A program made the position numbers and the translations under genes. Shown in pieces: positions 61,271-64,000 of a stretch of 64,000 nt of DNA. Under the pieces are notes generated by a model. The model was not told the DNA's origin, ran no database searches, and was given only the letters and a program-made list of their open reading frames with translations. Each line of letters starts with the position of its first letter. Within the stretch, counting starts at the first letter, position 1. Source of the stretch: Salinispora arenicola. GTDB taxonomy: Bacteria; Actinomycetota; Actinomycetes; Mycobacteriales; Micromonosporaceae. The stretch is taken from NCBI RefSeq assembly GCF_006716065.1, contig NZ_VFOL01000001.1, forward strand, positions 124,001-188,000. The letters run 5' to 3'.

Positions 61271-64000
61271 GGTTCCAGCACCAGCTCGACGGTCGGGGCG
61301 TACTGGCACCGTCCGAACCACATCACCTTGACCAGCGCCCAGAACCGGCCCGGATCGGCATCACGCGGGGGAACGACGTCGAAGGTGACCGTCTCGGATC
61401 CACCCGCGGGCAACGCGACGCCGCGGATCGGCTCGGCGATGGCGTCCCAGGTGCCCCAGGGTGAGACAAGCTGGAGTTCAGCCCGGATCTCACCACGGGT
61501 GCGGTTGTGCAGGCACACCCCGACGGTTGCCCGGCCCCCGGGGGTGACGGTGACCGAGGTGGTAGTGACATCCACGGTGAGCCCGGTGTCGCGTCCCGAC
61601 TCGGCCGTCGTGCCCTGCGCCGCGTCCCAGTCCTCCGGGATGTCCCCGGGCACGGGCAGCAGATCAGGAAGTTCACCGACGGCGACGGTGGTGACGTCCT
61701 CGATCGTCTGCCCAAGGTGTTCGGTCCGGGCGGCGACGAAGTACAGCCCGGACTCCACCCCGACAGGCGGTGTCACGGTGACGGCGAAGCGAAGCTGACC
61801 ATCGGGGTCGAGCCGGTACGGACGGCTGCCCAGGGAGGCCGTCCACCCTTCTGGGACGAGGACACTGACCGTCCCCTCGACCGCAGCGTCGCGCAGGTGC
61901 GAGGCGAGCACCACCGAGACCTCCACCGGCTCGCCGACGGTCTGCAGCAGCCCGGGTGAGACACCCACGGAGACCGGTAGGTAGCCCATCGGCGCCGGGC
62001 CCCGGTTGTGCAACCAGTACCGGGAGTGCACCGGCTGGGCGATCTCGACCTCGGGCCCGAGCGGTTCCTCACCACGCCGGGCCGCTACCGGTCGACCGAT
62101 GACCGTGGTGACCTGCGAGCCGGCCAACCCAATCGCGTCCGGGAGCGCGTCACCAGGACGTTCCATCAGGTCGGCCTGGTGCTTGTCGACCAGCGCCAGC
62201 GCGCCGGTCAGCGTCGCGGAACGGCCGAGCCCGGTCGACTCGAGCAGCCGCAGACTGACCCCGTCCGCCGGGTCCGAGGACACGGCGGTGCCGTGCGCGA
62301 TCGGGTTTCCGGTGGGCTTGAGCGTCCCGAGCAGCACCTCCCGCGCGGGCTCCACCGCCAGGTACGAGTGCGTCGCTGGCTTCGTCCCCGCATGGTTCTC
62401 GGCAACCCGGCCGTACAGCGGGTGGTTGAACTCCTGGCCCTGTGCGGGCAGCGTGAGCTCCCGCCAGTCGCCGTCTCCGCTGGTCAGCGCGTAGTTGAAC
62501 TCGTGGGTCCAGTGCTGCAGCTGGAACGACGCGCCGTCGGGCAGAGTCCGCTTCGGCGGGTCGATCCACACCCCGGACGGCCAGCCGGTGCACGAGCGCA
62601 TCAGCGACAGGTGCATCGCTCCGGTCGGGTCGACCGCGAATCCGGGCAGCCCGTAGGTGAGCATCGCGACGGTGTGGTCGGACAGCAGCTCCGACGCCGG
62701 AACCGCACCGGGGCAGCATGCTTGGATCCGGGCGTCGGCGACGTCCTCGGTCAGCGAGGCGACGTCGGTCACCACGAGCGCCGGCAGCATCCGCAGGTCC
62801 CGTAGGTCGGCGTTGGGCTGCCACACCTCGTGCAGCGGCTTCTCCGCGGGAACCCACACCCGGCCGTGCCGCTTCAGCGCGTCGACATACTCCGGGCCCG
62901 CCCGCTCCAGCAGTTCCCGGGTGGCGTCATTGGTCTGCGGCCCCCCGACGAGAATGCGGAAGTCGGGCAGGTTCGAGTCGACGTCGAGCCAGCCGTACCG
63001 CGCCCAGTCGGCGCTGGCGGTCGTCGCGGTGACACCGACGGCGGCGAGCGCGACGACGAGATCGCGGGCGTCGGCCGCCTCACCGAGCGTGGGCGTCACC
63101 ACCTCGGCGACACCGAGGGCGCGGTCGCCCAGCGGCGCACCGGCGGCGTCGGAGAGCGAGACGCGAGCCGTGGAACCGAGTCCGAACCAGGTGTTGGCCG
63201 GGTTGTCCAGCGTCCAGGGGGCTTCCGCCGCGTCGACGTCCGGGAGCGCGAACCCACGGCCGACCACGGCGGCGGCAACCTCGGAAACCGGCAGCGCGCC
63301 GGGCAGGTCGACCGGGAAGCGCACCCGCACCAGCCGGTCGGCGCCGGCGTAGTCGACGATGCGGGTCCGGCAGTCCACCCGGCGCACACCGTGCCACAGC
63401 GTGATGGTCTGCTCGTAGCCGATTCCGTCAACGGTGCCGGAAACCACCAGGCGGTCGCCGATCGGGCTCGTCTCGGCCCGGACCGTGGCTGCCGCCGCCG
63501 CGCTGCCCACGACCGGCCCCTTCGGGATGAGGTGCCACGGGCCCTCACCGAAGTCCGGGTGGGCCGGGTACTCCTCGTAGATCCGCAGCTCGTTGCCGAG
63601 GTGCTCGGCGCGGATCAGTTCGCGGTCCGAGACCTTGTCGTAGACGCTGTCGAGTCCGCCGCCGCGCTCGGCGTCGGCGGTGACCCGGTAGTAGGCGTTC
63701 TCGATCGCGGCACCGTCGGCGGGTGTCCAGGCCGGCTCGGCACTGGACGCACCCGGTAGCAGCCGCCAGGTCCGCCACCCCATGGCGGGAACGTCGACGG
63801 CGTGGAACCGCAGCGTTCCCCGGTCGACGACGGCCGGCACCTCGGCGCCGGTGTCGTCGATCACCCGTCCGCCTTCGTGGCCGTCGGGAAGTCGTACCGA
63901 CACCAGATCGGAACGAACGAAGGAGAGCGTGTTCGTGACGACGACCGGTGTTCCCTCACCGGTGGTGTCGACCGTACCGATGAGCACGTCCAGCGCCCGG
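61267..64000 (-). CDS. alpha-mannosidase, glycoside hydrolase family 38, C-terminal part
   Basis: About 910 residues are visible; the N-terminal catalytic domain lies beyond the window. The fragment shows the GH38 C-terminal beta-sandwich: NAYYRVTADAERGGGLDSVYDKVSDRELIRAE, the inverted-sugar-binding region with GPWHLIPKGPVV, QTITLWHGVRRVDCRTRIVDY, and later RSCTGWPSGVWIDPPKRTLPDGASFQLQHW and TLPAQGQEFNHPLY. A C-terminal NEW3-type beta domain (about 740-910) is appended. It cleaves alpha-linked mannose from glycans; cytosolic or surface location cannot be judged without the N-terminus. Confidence 0.9.
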   Translation of the reverse strand, partial: RALDVLIGTVDTTGEGTPVVVTNTLSFVRSDLVSVRLPDGHEGGRVIDDTGAEVPAVVDRGTLRFHAVDVPAMGWRTWRLLPGASSAEPAWTPADGAAIENAYYRVTADAERGGGLDSVYDKVSDRELIRAEHLGNELRIYEEYPAHPDFGEGPWHLIPKGPVVGSAAAAATVRAETSPIGDRLVVSGTVDGIGYEQTITLWHGVRRVDCRTRIVDYAGADRLVRVRFPVDLPGALPVSEVAAAVVGRGFALPDVDAAEAPWTLDNPANTWFGLGSTARVSLSDAAGAPLGDRALGVAEVVTPTLGEAADARDLVVALAAVGVTATTASADWARYGWLDVDSNLPDFRILVGGPQTNDATRELLERAGPEYVDALKRHGRVWVPAEKPLHEVWQPNADLRDLRMLPALVVTDVASLTEDVADARIQACCPGAVPASELLSDHTVAMLTYGLPGFAVDPTGAMHLSLMRSCTGWPSGVWIDPPKRTLPDGASFQLQHWTHEFNYALTSGDGDWRELTLPAQGQEFNHPLYGRVAENHAGTKPATHSYLAVEPAREVLLGTLKPTGNPIAHGTAVSSDPADGVSLRLLESTGLGRSATLTGALALVDKHQADLMERPGDALPDAIGLAGSQVTTVIGRPVAARRGEEPLGPEVEIAQPVHSRYWLHNRGPAPMGYLPVSVGVSPGLLQTVGEPVEVSVVLASHLRDAAVEGTVSVLVPEGWTASLGSRPYRLDPDGQLRFAVTVTPPVGVESGLYFVAARTEHLGQTIEDVTTVAVGELPDLLPVPGDIPEDWDAAQGTTAESGRDTGLTVDVTTTSVTVTPGGRATVGVCLHNRTRGEIRAELQLVSPWGTWDAIAEPIRGVALPAGGSETVTFDVVPPRDADPGRFWALVKVMWFGRCQYAPTVELVLEP

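Overview
The window is high-GC DNA (about 70 percent by eye, with strong GC bias at third codon positions) from an actinomycete, most likely a member of the Micromonosporaceae such as Micromonospora or Salinispora. That placement is an inference from gene content, GTG/ATG start use and GC-rich ribosome binding sites; no rRNA or other taxonomic marker is present. I saw no rRNA or tRNA gene, no CRISPR array, and no intact insertion sequence or prophage.

Region 1 (1-17 kb) is a branched-chain amino acid and serine biosynthesis block. It holds cimA (cut by the left edge), ilvE, leuB, the run ilvB-ilvN-ilvC followed by serA, and ilvD, interleaved with a PRC-barrel protein, a tyrosine phosphatase, an ApbE-like protein and a GGDEF-EAL protein. 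cimA and ilvB are each preceded by a short leader peptide, a hairpin overlapping the leader stop codon, and an intrinsic terminator: two classical attenuators of matching design. CimA plus LeuB points to a citramalate (threonine-independent) route to 2-ketobutyrate for isoleucine.

Region 2 (17-24.9 kb) is more accessory. It contains a secreted beta-helix protein followed by a frameshifted remnant of a paralogue lying between two near-perfect palindromes (38 and 48 bp), then a LacI regulator, a small PH-domain membrane protein, a D-2-hydroxyacid dehydrogenase, a lipoprotein sugar dehydrogenase and a membrane metallophosphoesterase.

Region 3 (24.9-44.2 kb) is mostly conserved minus-strand housekeeping: an AceE-like TPP enzyme, gatC-gatA-gatB, a second GGDEF-EAL protein whose EAL domain is split by a repeat-rich insert, ligA, a MetE-like protein, mnmA with a cysteine desulfurase, a P-type ATPase, and etfB-etfA. 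The order ilvBNC-serA / gatCAB / ligA / MetE-like / mnmA / desulfurase / etfBA parallels the Mycobacterium tuberculosis Rv2995c-Rv3029c neighbourhood.

Region 4 (44.2-64 kb) is mixed: an acetolactate-synthase-like enzyme, an enoyl-CoA hydratase, two tandem DUF6232-like membrane proteins, an Ala-rich helical protein, a GT4 glycosyltransferase, ribokinase, an ABC ATPase, a ROK regulator, a two-component pair, a DUF72 protein, an LPxTG-anchored seven-bladed RCC1 protein, and a family 38 alpha-mannosidase (cut by the right edge) overlapped by a gene for a possible parvulin-like protein. The features most worth a second look are the twin attenuators, tandem repeats that copy gene 3' ends including the stop codon (leuB, and more weakly the sugar dehydrogenase), the palindrome-bracketed beta-helix remnant, the split EAL domain, and the mannosidase partner gene.
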